Below the pieces are notes generated by a model. That model was not told the origin of the DNA. It searched no databases and saw nothing but the letters and a program-made list of their open reading frames with translations. 64,000 nucleotides of DNA, taken from an uncultured Bacteroidales bacterium (GTDB lineage: Bacteria; Bacteroidota; Bacteroidia; Bacteroidales; Paludibacteraceae). The translations under genes were made by a program, and so were the position numbers. How positions within the stretch are numbered: position 1 is the stretch's first letter; every line of letters starts with the position of its first letter. The stretch covers positions 1-64,000 of the forward strand of contig CAMJJT010000002.1 of assembly GCA_946406195.1 (NCBI GenBank), read 5' to 3'. Positions 29,204-38,546 of this stretch are shown here, piece by piece.

Positions 29204-30106
29204 ATGTATAAGAGCAGTGATAAGATTTGCGATTTGATGTCGCAGGAAGAGGATGCCATCCAGATAATCAGCCGTTTTGGCTTGGCGATGGGAGTGGGAG
29301 AACAAACCATTGAACAGGTATGCGATACACATGGAGTGCACACGCAGACCTTTCTGTCGGTGGTGAACTATAAGCTGTTTAAAGAACGGCCTAATCCGGA
29401 TACAATTGACATCCCCACATTACAGCGCTATCTGAAAAATGCGCATACCTATTTCCTGGATTTTCGGTTACCGCGATTGCGCAGGGCGCTTATTGAAGCG
29501 ATTATACCTGCCGATCCTTCTACCAAGATTCCGGGACTTATTCTGCGTTGTTATGATGAGTTCGTGGCGGAGATTCGTACCCATATTGAGCATGAAAATG
29601 CCGGTCTTTTTGAAGAACACGAGCACGATGACGAACGGATCACCGGCAAACTGACCGAGATTAAGAATCTCATCATTAAGTATTATCCCGGAGCGTCCTA
29701 CCGACAAACGGGAGAAGACCGTGTCCGTTCCGCCGAGGAGGGCTCAATTACGTATCTCCTCATTAGTGTCATGTCCGATTTATGGCACACCGAGCAGGAT
29801 TTTGCGGACCATTGTGCGATTGAGGATGATATCTTGAGACCGGCACTCACGAAAATCCAACCTTCTGTTCATCATACACGTCAATTGACAGAAATAGAAG
29901 AACTATCCGATAGGGAAAAGGATGTGCTGATCCAACTCGTCCGAGGATTAAGTAATAAGGAGATTGCTGATGTGCTTTGTATATCTACACACACGGTCAT
30001 CTCGCATCGCAAGAACATTACCCGCAAACTGAATATCCATTCTACGGCGGGTCTTACCATCTACGCTATCGTCAATAAACTGGTGGATCTCAATTCTCTG
30101 GAGTAG
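29204..30106 (+). CDS. RIC/ScdA-like (DUF542 + hemerythrin-like) protein with C-terminal LuxR HTH
   Basis: N-terminal DKICDLMSQEEDAIQIISRFGLAMGVGEQTIEQVC; His-rich middle; C-terminal LSDREKDVLIQLVRGLSNKEIADVLCISTHTVISHRKNI. Confidence 0.8.
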   Translation: MYKSSDKICDLMSQEEDAIQIISRFGLAMGVGEQTIEQVCDTHGVHTQTFLSVVNYKLFKERPNPDTIDIPTLQRYLKNAHTYFLDFRLPRLRRALIEAIIPADPSTKIPGLILRCYDEFVAEIRTHIEHENAGLFEEHEHDDERITGKLTEIKNLIIKYYPGASYRQTGEDRVRSAEEGSITYLLISVMSDLWHTEQDFADHCAIEDDILRPALTKIQPSVHHTRQLTEIEELSDREKDVLIQLVRGLSNKEIADVLCISTHTVISHRKNITRKLNIHSTAGLTIYAIVNKLVDLNSLE

Positions 30107-30207
30107 ACACACCTTATTTATGTAAGCGCGCGTGCGTGCCCGCGTGCGCACATGTATAATAGTGAGAACGGGAGGAAGAATACTCTCCGACTGACTCAAC
30201 GAATAAA

Positions 30208-30238
30208 CGCAGGACAAAATCCTGCGCTTTTTCTTTTA
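30208..30238 (+). terminator. Intrinsic terminator
   Basis: CGCAGGA-caaaa-TCCTGCG-CTTTTTCTTTT. Confidence 0.75.
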
Positions 30239-30947
30239 ATGTAAACAAATTCATTTTCATAATAGGTGTAGGTTTAACGGCAAAAGTTACTTTTATTTCT
30301 TTTTCAAATCCGATGCAAAGGTACTACATTTTTGTGAATTATGCAAGAAAAAATTAAAGAATTATTTCACAATAAAAGTGAATATATAACTGTTAACTTT
30401 ATTCACAATTCTGTTATTTGCAAATAACAAAATCGAACCCTTTCATCGTCCCGATACATTGAACCACCATGATAGAGTAGAGTAGTCCTTCTATGAGTGT
30501 ATGTCGTATATTTCTGTCCTTTAATTCTCCTGAAAAACTATTTTATTCACTCTTAATTTATATATGTAATTTGCTTATTATCAGCATTTATGAAGATTAC
30601 TTAAAATCGTACTTTAATAATATTCCCTATAATCGAGAATCAAGCTGTTTTGATGTGAATTTAGTGACTAAATAATGCTTAACTATCATATATTGTGCTA
30701 TTTATTGTACTTACATAAAGTAAAACAACATGCGTTTTTGTTGAGCTATCAGCAGGATAGCTGACATTCGGATGATCACTCTCTAAAATTGTTCCACGCT
30801 CTATTGCTAAATACATATGTTCACAAAGTAAAATATTATAGAATTCACAAAATACAAAAATATTTTGCAGAAAAGTTTAAATATATTTGTGTATTTCACA
30901 TTTATTTTGTACCTTTGCAGCAAATTTTAATAATAGTAAATAAATTT

Positions 30948-31358
30948 ATGAGTGATAAAGAAAGAATAGAGAAAGTTATGAGTTCATTGGGACTCAATGC
31001 GCGCCAGTTTGCTGCTGAGATTCATATTCAGCCCGGTACAATCAGTAATATGATGGCGGGGCGTAATAATCCCAGCCTCGAAGTGATGAAGCGAATCATG
31101 GAACGTTACCCGACCCTTAATCCGGAATGGCTTATTGCCGGAAGAGGTGTTATGTGGCGGACTGAACCGGGTAAAGACCCGGGGCTGTTTGACGCTCAAG
31201 CACCGGATCCCCAAGAGAAAACTACGCGCACTACAAAAAAAGAAGAGCCGCAGATTCCTGCAGCTCCTCCTAAACAAATCAGTCGGATTGTAGTTTATTA
31301 CACCGATAATACCTTTGAAGAGTTCACCTCTAATCCTCTAAACGTAAATCGTCAATAG
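30948..31358 (+). CDS. XRE-family helix-turn-helix regulator
   Basis: GLNARQFAAEIHIQPGTISNMMAGRNNPSLEVMKRIMERYPTLNPEWLIAG; start at ATG 30948. Confidence 0.8.
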   Translation: MSDKERIEKVMSSLGLNARQFAAEIHIQPGTISNMMAGRNNPSLEVMKRIMERYPTLNPEWLIAGRGVMWRTEPGKDPGLFDAQAPDPQEKTTRTTKKEEPQIPAAPPKQISRIVVYYTDNTFEEFTSNPLNVNRQ

Positions 31359-31417
31359 AAATAAATCGTCAATCAATCGTACCTCGTCAATCGTAAATCG
31401 TCAATAAAAAAGCACTC

Positions 31418-33802
31418 TTACTGGAGTGCTTTTTCAATTACTTCGCTGATATCATGCACGAAATGCAGATTCAGCCCTTTTAGATAGATGTCGTTGATTT
31501 CTGCGACATCTTTCCGATTGTCCTCGCAGAGGATGATGTCTGTTATTCCGGCGCGTTTGGCAGCGAGCAGTTTCTCCTTCACACCGCCAATCGGCAGCAC
31601 TTTACCGCGAAGCGTCATCTCGCCTGTCATCGCAATACGCGGTTTGACAAGACGTTTCGTAAACGCGCTCACTAACGCAGTTGTCATCGTGATTCCTGCA
31701 GAAGGACCATCTTTTGGAATAGCGCCTTCCGGCACATGGATATGAACGGCTGTCTTCTCAAACACTTCCGGCTTGATACCCAATTCCTTAGCGTGCGCTT
31801 TGACATAACCGAGTGCCAAAGTGGCAGACTCCTTCATCACATCGCCGAGGTTTCCGGTCAAAGTAAGCGTCGGCGCTTTGCTCTGACTGAGGCTCGTCTC
31901 AATGAAAAGAATCTCGCCGCCGACTTGTGTCCAAGCCAAACCGGTAACAACACCCACGTATTTATTGGTTTCCCAGGCATCGCGGCTGAAACGTTTTTGT
32001 CCCAGATAAGTCCGCAGATCGTCCAGCGTCACGGTCACGTTATATTCCTCGCCGAGCGCCAGTTTGGTATCTACCTTGCGGCAGATAGTAGCAATCTGTC
32101 TCTCCAAACTTCGGACACCTGACTCGCGCGTGTAATCATCTATTATATGCGCGAGAATCTCTTTCTTGAACTTCAGCTGACTTGCTTTCAGACCGTGGTT
32201 CTTCAGTTCCTTCGGAATCAAGTGCCGTTTGGCGATCTCCTCTTTCTCTTCCTGCAGATATCCGGTCATCTCGATCAATTCCATTCGGTCCAATAACGGC
32301 CGCGGAACACTCTCAAGACTGTTGGCAGTCGCGATAAAAAGCACTTTGCTCAAGTCATAATCGACATCGAGGTAGTTGTCATGGAACGTGCTGTTCTGTT
32401 CCGGATCCAGCACTTCGAGCAATGCCGCTGTCGGGTCACCTTTGTAGTCCGCTCCGATTTTATCAATCTCATCGAGCACAAAAACAGGATTGCTTGTGCC
32501 GCATTTTTTGATGTTATCAATAATCCTTCCGGGCAGCGCGCCGATATACGTTCTTCTATGTCCGCGGATCTCCGCCTCGTCATGCAAACCGCCCAAAGAA
32601 ATTCGTGCGTACTTGCGTCCTAAAGCTTCCGCTACGCTCTTTCCCAGACTCGTTTTGCCGACACCCGGAGGGCCAAACAGACAGAGAATAGGGGACTTAA
32701 CAGGATTAGCTTCTTTGTCTTTTTTGTTGCGAAGTGATAACTGGCGTTGTACAGCCAAGTATTCGACAATCCGTTCCTTCACTTTATCCAATCCGAAGTG
32801 ATCTCTGTTCAGAACCTCCTGCGCGTGCCCCATGTCGTAATTATCCTCGGAATAAACGCCCCAAGGCAACTCCAACATCGTCTCCAAATAATCCAGTTGG
32901 GTGGAGTAGTCAGGAGAGTGCATATGCATATGTTCGAGCCGTTTGAGTTCTTTCTCAAACTGCGTTCCCACCGCCTCAGACCACGCTTTGTCTTTCGCAC
33001 GCTCGCGCAGTTCCTTTATGGTCTGCTCGTTGCTGTCCTCGTCGCCAAGGTCCTTTTTGATGGTCTCCATCTCCTGTTGCAGGAAATACTCCCTTTGCCG
33101 CTGGTCGATCTTCTCTGCCGTACGACGACGGACATCTGCCTTAATAATCAACTCGTCCAGGTCTTTCTGGAGAATGGTCAACAAAGCTTCCGCACGTTCG
33201 GTCAACGAATGAATCTCCAGCAGTCCTTGTTTGGCTTCGGTCGGCATGTGGTAGATGGCACATACATAATTGACAAGGGTGGGGGTACTATTGATGGTTC
33301 GAATAGCGCTCTCCAAACCTGTCGTGTTGCCGTCTTGCTCGCTGAGGATCTTCAAGACGGTCTCTTTGATGTTCTCGACGGTCGCTTTGAACTGCTTGTC
33401 GTTCTTGAGCGGCATATGTTCTTCTACTTCCAAAGCGTGCGCTTGGAGAACCCCGTTTTCCTCGTACATATCCAAGGCTTGTACACGCTGAAGACCCTCA
33501 AAAACAGCCATCATCGTGTCTCTGCCCATCTCCGGAACGGGTACAACCTGAATCACTCGAGCCAAAACACCAAGCGTAAACAGCTGATCTTCAGCCAGTA
33601 ACTCTTTGGGTTCTTTGCTCACTTTGCCGTCTTTCTGTGTCAACAGCAATAACGGCCGGTTTTCTTTTTCCGCCGCCTTGATCAACTTCAAGCTGCTTTT
33701 CTTCGACACCGCAATCGGCAGCAGTACTCCCGGAAAGACCACATTGTTCTTTATCGGCAGCACATTGTAAAACGTCTGTTCTATCTGATAATTATCTTCC
33801 AT
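31418..33802 (-). CDS. lon: ATP-dependent protease Lon
   Basis: GPPGVGKTSLGKSVAEALGRKY, catalytic PKDGPSAGITM. Confidence 0.95.
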   Translation of the reverse strand: MEDNYQIEQTFYNVLPIKNNVVFPGVLLPIAVSKKSSLKLIKAAEKENRPLLLLTQKDGKVSKEPKELLAEDQLFTLGVLARVIQVVPVPEMGRDTMMAVFEGLQRVQALDMYEENGVLQAHALEVEEHMPLKNDKQFKATVENIKETVLKILSEQDGNTTGLESAIRTINSTPTLVNYVCAIYHMPTEAKQGLLEIHSLTERAEALLTILQKDLDELIIKADVRRRTAEKIDQRQREYFLQQEMETIKKDLGDEDSNEQTIKELRERAKDKAWSEAVGTQFEKELKRLEHMHMHSPDYSTQLDYLETMLELPWGVYSEDNYDMGHAQEVLNRDHFGLDKVKERIVEYLAVQRQLSLRNKKDKEANPVKSPILCLFGPPGVGKTSLGKSVAEALGRKYARISLGGLHDEAEIRGHRRTYIGALPGRIIDNIKKCGTSNPVFVLDEIDKIGADYKGDPTAALLEVLDPEQNSTFHDNYLDVDYDLSKVLFIATANSLESVPRPLLDRMELIEMTGYLQEEKEEIAKRHLIPKELKNHGLKASQLKFKKEILAHIIDDYTRESGVRSLERQIATICRKVDTKLALGEEYNVTVTLDDLRTYLGQKRFSRDAWETNKYVGVVTGLAWTQVGGEILFIETSLSQSKAPTLTLTGNLGDVMKESATLALGYVKAHAKELGIKPEVFEKTAVHIHVPEGAIPKDGPSAGITMTTALVSAFTKRLVKPRIAMTGEMTLRGKVLPIGGVKEKLLAAKRAGITDIILCEDNRKDVAEINDIYLKGLNLHFVHDISEVIEKALQ

Positions 33803-34008
33803 ATTCCTATAAAGAGGTTATTATTGCAAATATGCTATTTTACATAATCCCGATTAGGTTTGTATTGATATATTTCTTCACATGAACCATTGTACAACAA
33901 TTATGCCATAATTCATTTCTGTCATTTCCTCTGCCATTATGGCAGTTTCGTTTTGTCGTGTTCTCTGTGCGTGAGCGCAGAGTTTGTCTGTTTCGTTGAT
34001 TCGTATGT

Positions 34009-34443
34009 CTATTCCACCGCATTGAATGCGGGTTGGCCCTGCGCTTTCTTCTCCTTCAGTATAACCATTCGCACGAAAACCGGAAACATCCCGTAAATCT
34101 TTACTTTTTCTTCTCCTTCATTCAGATATGGATCTCCGCCGCCTTTAAACTGCGCGTTCCATCTCTCCCGTAACTCAGCGTACCTCGGATGATTTTTGTC
34201 ACGAATAATTGTGCTTGCTTCTCGGCAAACATCCTTCCAAATTCTCGCCTGAGCCGATTCTGCCTCAGTACGCGGACTTCGATCATAATCCCTGCTCCGA
34301 CGTTTAAATACCTCCTGCGGACCGACTTTAATCACCCTTCCACTATCATCTTTCCACTCCTTAATACGCATTTGTATGCCCGAATACCCGGCCAGTTTGC
34401 CTCGCAAACGATCTATTCCCGGACTCAATTCTGCTTGTGCCAT
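34009..34443 (-). CDS. Hypothetical protein
   Basis: 144 aa ORF with consistent coding character. Confidence 0.5.
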   Translation of the reverse strand: MAQAELSPGIDRLRGKLAGYSGIQMRIKEWKDDSGRVIKVGPQEVFKRRSRDYDRSPRTEAESAQARIWKDVCREASTIIRDKNHPRYAELRERWNAQFKGGGDPYLNEGEEKVKIYGMFPVFVRMVILKEKKAQGQPAFNAVE

Positions 34444-34611
34444 ATTCTTTTCTCCTTTTTAATATTTTTACACTATACACCATACACTGTACACAAAAAT
34501 GCATAGCTTATTTTACATAACTCTTTAGTTCTTCTTTAATTCTTTTTTAGTTCATCTTTGGTTCTTATTTAGTTCATCTTTAGTTCTTTAGTCTATTTTT
34601 CTGTAACATTT

Positions 34612-34640
34612 AACCACGTATTTGCCTACGTGGTTATTTT
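34612..34640. terminator. Intrinsic terminator-like hairpin
   Basis: AACCACGTA-tttgcc-TACGTGGTT-ATTTT. Confidence 0.6.
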
Positions 34641-34703
34641 GTATATTCGTGGATTACTTCTTTACTCCTTCGAAACAGTCCACGATCTTCACTTTGCCGT
34701 AGA

Positions 34704-34838
34704 TTATGCTTCGGAGAACTGATCCTTCCCCACTCCACAGATGGGGCAAACCCAATCTTCGGGGAGTTCGTTAAACGCTTTGCCTTCTACGTTGGGGTCG
34801 TATTCGTACCCGCAAACGTCACAAATGTACTTTGCCAT
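34704..34838 (-). CDS. Rubredoxin
   Basis: Minus-strand translation [44 protein letters not shown]; two CxxCG motifs; absent from supplied ORF track. Confidence 0.93.
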   Translation of the reverse strand: MAKYICDVCGYEYDPNVEGKAFNELPEDWVCPICGVGKDQFSEA

Positions 34839-35160
34839 AGTTGTTAAATTTTTGTGAATAAGATTTTTCGGGTGCAAAGGTACAAAAAATATTTTATATA
34901 TGCAAATAATTATAGAAAAATCGTGGATTTTTCGTTAAAGGGTTAAGATGGTCACTACGTGACGTTAAATGTATGGTATATAGATAAAAAGAGAGATTAT
35001 TTGCATAGAAAGAACTATTCAAAAGGCACTTTTCGTAAAAAAAACAACTTTTTAAAGTCTTTTTTCTTTTAAAATTTGCACTATTGAAAGTTTTTTTGTA
35101 CCTTTGCAGCGAAATGAAATCATATTGATATCAATTAACATCAAATAGGAGGAAAAATTA

Positions 35161-35468
35161 TGGCACAAACAGCAATGACCGTCCGTGTGGACAATAACAT
35201 TAAGAAGCAATTTGATGCCCTTTGCGAGCAATTCGGTATGAGTGTTAATGCGGCAGTAAATGTGTTTATCAATGCCGTTGTTCGTACCCGCTCTATTCCT
35301 TTTTCGATTAGCGCAGAAGAAGATCAGACACGCAAACGCGCGCTGGAAGCCTTTCTTTCTGCAGACCGTTCTAACAGACCGGAAATGACATTGGATGAGA
35401 TTAACGAAGAGATTCGTAAAGCCCGTCAAGAGCGTAAAGAGCGTTTAGCAAAAGAAGGTAAAATCTAA
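35161..35468 (+). CDS. RelB/DinJ-family antitoxin
   Basis: MTVRVDNNIKKQFDALCEQFGMSVNAAVNVFINAVVRTRSIPF. Confidence 0.85.
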
Positions 35469-35885
35469 ATGGCGAAGTGTATGGTATATGCAGTAATTGA
35501 CACAAATGTGTTTGTGTCTGCGTACATGACGCACAATCTAAAATCTGCGACTTCAAAAGTCGTTCAGCTTTTATTTAAAGGTGAAATAAACATTTTGTAT
35601 AACGACGAAATAATCGCTGAATATGTAGATGTTCTTTCACGGCCTCATCTTCGAATAAACCCAGTAGAACGGGATACGTTATTGGCTCATATTCGAAAGA
35701 ACGGAATTTATACTAATCGGACATCATTTGGTGAGTTGCTGATTGATGAGGATGACCGTGTTTTCTATGAAGTGGCACTTTCTGAAGAAGATTCATTCCT
35801 TGTCACCGGTAACTTGAAGCATTTTCCGATTGATCCGCGAGTGGTAACTCCGGCACAAATGCTGCAAATTCTTGGAGAAGAGTAA
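35469..35885 (+). CDS. PIN-domain putative toxin
   Basis: VIDTNVFVSAYM...EIIAEYVDVL...DEDDRVFYEVALSEEDSFLVTGNLKHFP. Confidence 0.85.
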   Translation: MAKCMVYAVIDTNVFVSAYMTHNLKSATSKVVQLLFKGEINILYNDEIIAEYVDVLSRPHLRINPVERDTLLAHIRKNGIYTNRTSFGELLIDEDDRVFYEVALSEEDSFLVTGNLKHFPIDPRVVTPAQMLQILGEE

Positions 35886-35939
35886 TTCTTCTCTACAATA
35901 CGTAAAAGATCATTTGCCAGTGGTGGGGAAATAAAAATT

Positions 35940-35962
35940 AGGGTGAGGCACTGCCCCACCCT
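35940..35962 (-). terminator. Terminator at end of the Hxs gene cluster
   Basis: Minus strand: AGGGTGGGGCAGTGCCTCACCCT followed by AATTTTTATTT. Confidence 0.7.
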
Positions 35963-35971
35963 AGAAAATCC

Positions 35972-36844
35972 TTATTGTGTAAATGGACGAATTCCATAAA
36001 ATGTACTATGAGAAGTAGAGAAGAAACCACAACACTGGGATTTGACTGTGCATGTGTCACAGATTGGGAGATACTTATTTTTCCAATCAGAAATAGATTG
36101 TTTAGCAAATGGATGCAAGTTTTCCGGCAACAAGCAAAGAGGGAGATTGAATAACGAAACATCAAACTCCAGTTGGGAAAGGTATATGACCGCTTGTTGC
36201 AGTTGGGGCATATAGTTAATCGGTTCAACCCAAACAAGATCACGATTCTTGATGGTATAGCCGATGTCTTCCATTGCCATAAATGCAACGCAAGAAACGA
36301 AAGCGAGATTCTTGGAAATGAAACGTGCCATCTGCGGCAAGCGTTGATAGTTTTGCTTTGTCAGGACGACACGCAATTCAATATCCACATCATTGGCTGC
36401 AAGATTATATAAGCCAATGAGCGTCTGATTATAGGCATTTTCTGCTCCTGCTATACGGTCATGGATGATTGGTGAATCGGAATGAAAAGGCACACCAACA
36501 ATGACCATTCCCTCTGCCACTTGTGCCAAGCGTTCTGCGTAGGCTCCATCAGCAAAGCGTCTTCCATTGGATAAAATTTGGATGTGCGTTTTGGGTAAGC
36601 GTTTACGAATATAGGCAATCAAATCAAACAAGCGATCGCCGAGCAAGGTTGGTTCGCCGCCTGTGATGCCGATAGTGGGCAGTTCGATAGGTGCGCTGTC
36701 TATGAGACGGATGTTTTTCTCGTAGAAGAAATCTATATCATCTTTGTTCACCGGCGGTTGGCAGCACATGAGACAATGATTGTTGCATTGTCCGGTGACA
36801 AACAAAGCATTGTCATTTGATTGTATGTCTATTGTATCACGCAT
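35972..36844 (-). CDS. hxsC: His-Xaa-Ser system radical SAM protein HxsC
   Basis: FVTGQCNNHCLMCCQPP, GITGGEPTLLG; adjacent to HxsB/HxsD/HxsA. Confidence 0.8.
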   Translation of the reverse strand: MRDTIDIQSNDNALFVTGQCNNHCLMCCQPPVNKDDIDFFYEKNIRLIDSAPIELPTIGITGGEPTLLGDRLFDLIAYIRKRLPKTHIQILSNGRRFADGAYAERLAQVAEGMVIVGVPFHSDSPIIHDRIAGAENAYNQTLIGLYNLAANDVDIELRVVLTKQNYQRLPQMARFISKNLAFVSCVAFMAMEDIGYTIKNRDLVWVEPINYMPQLQQAVIYLSQLEFDVSLFNLPLCLLPENLHPFAKQSISDWKNKYLPICDTCTVKSQCCGFFSTSHSTFYGIRPFTQ

Positions 36845-38246
36845 TGCGACCTTTTATCCAATTAGTAAAAATAGGCATCACTTCCTCACCTCGGTTTTTG
36901 AGTAGCGAAAGTATATGTTCTACGATGGCTTTGTATTTTTGGCATAAGAGCGAAGTCGGTCGGTGTCCATACATGGAGCCTTGTGTGCTGTAGTTGCGTA
37001 CAGGGTCTGCTCCGCAGTAAGATTGCAAGGGACAATCAGAACACCCTGCTATGGTTTCCGTTGCCCAACAATCGGCAAAGCGTTGTGCTTTTTCTCCATA
37101 AAACAATGATTCATAAGTGTCGGATATACTTCCTAAACGGAAAGTATAATCTCCAGCTTCAGCTAACATGCGCGATTCGTCTGACGCATAGACATAGCCA
37201 TCGTAATTATACACAACTACACTATTTACGATTCCTGCCGGAGATTGCAAATCCACAAAGCCGATAGGGAAAGGCGTGAGTATTTTTTGCAATATAAGGC
37301 GCGTGAACTCTTCCAAAAACAATTCACCTGACTTGTTGATCTCGATGATGTAGTCCAACATTTGTTTGTAGAACTCAATGAAGCACGTTGTGTATGCTTG
37401 CCAATCGTTATTTTCGGTGGCTAATCCATACGGATTAAGCGCACGGATGAATATGGATCGAAAACCATTTTCACGGTATGCATCAACTATCTCCTTTGGA
37501 TAATTCAATGCAGGAACGGACGTTGTCATCAGCGCAGACACTTTGTCTTCACCTAAAGTTTGGCGTGCGCGTGCGATGCCAGCCACCACTTTCTCATAGT
37601 TGTCGATCTTTCCGCGATTTGAATTATGCAAGGCACGTGGTCCATCCAACGAAGTAGATATGAGGATGTTGTACTGCTTGCAAATGGAAAGCACATCATC
37701 CGTGAGGTTGACGCTGTTGGTACATAGTACGTAAGTCAGTGTCTTGTGTGCAGATTGGTTGATTTCTTCGGCTTTCTCAATAGCCGCCCGGATGAGATGA
37801 GGCACAAGGGATGGTTCGCCGCCTTGGAACTCCATTGTAAGATGTTCGGAGGGAGAGCGGAACATCAGTTCAACGGCTTTTAGCAAGTCTGATAATTGCA
37901 TATCTTTACCTTGCGCACATTCCTGTTGGCTCGTGGCTTGGCAATAGACGCAGTTTTGATTGCAACGAAGAGTGAGTACAAAGATATGAAGCGCCGTGAA
38001 CGAGTCAAGAAAGGCTTTCTTTGTACGCAAACGCGCAGCCAAAACATCTATGGTTGATGGAATTGGTGTCGGTGAGATAAAGAAGTTTGCCAACAAATCG
38101 TGATAGAGGTCTTCTTCCTCAGTCAGTTCACGGTTGACGATACGCGATGCCGTTCCTTGTGGACAGAATAGATAATCCCCCACTTCATTGACAAGCAATT
38201 CTTGGTCTTCAAATCGCTCGAATCGGAATGGCAGCAAGTAGTACAT
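36837..38246 (-). CDS. hxsB: His-Xaa-Ser system radical SAM protein HxsB
   Basis: LRCNQNCVYCQ, EFQGGEPSL, C-terminal SPASM-like Cys cluster (CSDCPLQSYCGADP). Confidence 0.8.
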   Translation of the reverse strand: MYYLLPFRFERFEDQELLVNEVGDYLFCPQGTASRIVNRELTEEEDLYHDLLANFFISPTPIPSTIDVLAARLRTKKAFLDSFTALHIFVLTLRCNQNCVYCQATSQQECAQGKDMQLSDLLKAVELMFRSPSEHLTMEFQGGEPSLVPHLIRAAIEKAEEINQSAHKTLTYVLCTNSVNLTDDVLSICKQYNILISTSLDGPRALHNSNRGKIDNYEKVVAGIARARQTLGEDKVSALMTTSVPALNYPKEIVDAYRENGFRSIFIRALNPYGLATENNDWQAYTTCFIEFYKQMLDYIIEINKSGELFLEEFTRLILQKILTPFPIGFVDLQSPAGIVNSVVVYNYDGYVYASDESRMLAEAGDYTFRLGSISDTYESLFYGEKAQRFADCWATETIAGCSDCPLQSYCGADPVRNYSTQGSMYGHRPTSLLCQKYKAIVEHILSLLKNRGEEVMPIFTNWIKGRNA

Positions 38247-38546
38247 CTATTCGGATATTTCTTCAAAATTGTCGTTATTGGCAAATGCCTTAATATAGAG
38301 AATTGTGCGCAGATCTTTGGTTTCATTGTCCACAATCTGCTGCACTTTGAAGTCATTGAGACGAGTTAGGAAACGCTCTTTAAGGGCGCGCTCGTCCTCG
38401 TTGCATTGCGGCTTTGGTTCAAAACAAAGCGTTTCAGCGTTCCCATTCAACTGATGAGTGACGAAATATTGGTTAGTTTCCCAATATACCGCCTTACTGA
38501 TCACTTCATCAGTGAAGATGGTTCTATCAATAGTGAGAGTGAGCAT
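38247..38546 (-). CDS. hxsD: His-Xaa-Ser system protein HxsD
   Basis: Small protein between HxsA and HxsB (MLTLTIDRTIFTDEVISKAVYW...). Confidence 0.75.
   Translation of the reverse strand: MLTLTIDRTIFTDEVISKAVYWETNQYFVTHQLNGNAETLCFEPKPQCNEDERALKERFLTRLNDFKVQQIVDNETKDLRTILYIKAFANNDNFEEISE

Noticed and set aside
30493-30675. 60-aa ORF upstream of XRE gene
   Set aside because: AT-rich, no promoter or homology cue; probably spurious
32747-33601. 284-aa plus-strand ORF
   Set aside because: Antisense shadow of lon
33840-34022. 60-aa Arg/Asn-rich minus ORF
   Set aside because: Lies across the hairpin cluster; composition non-protein-like
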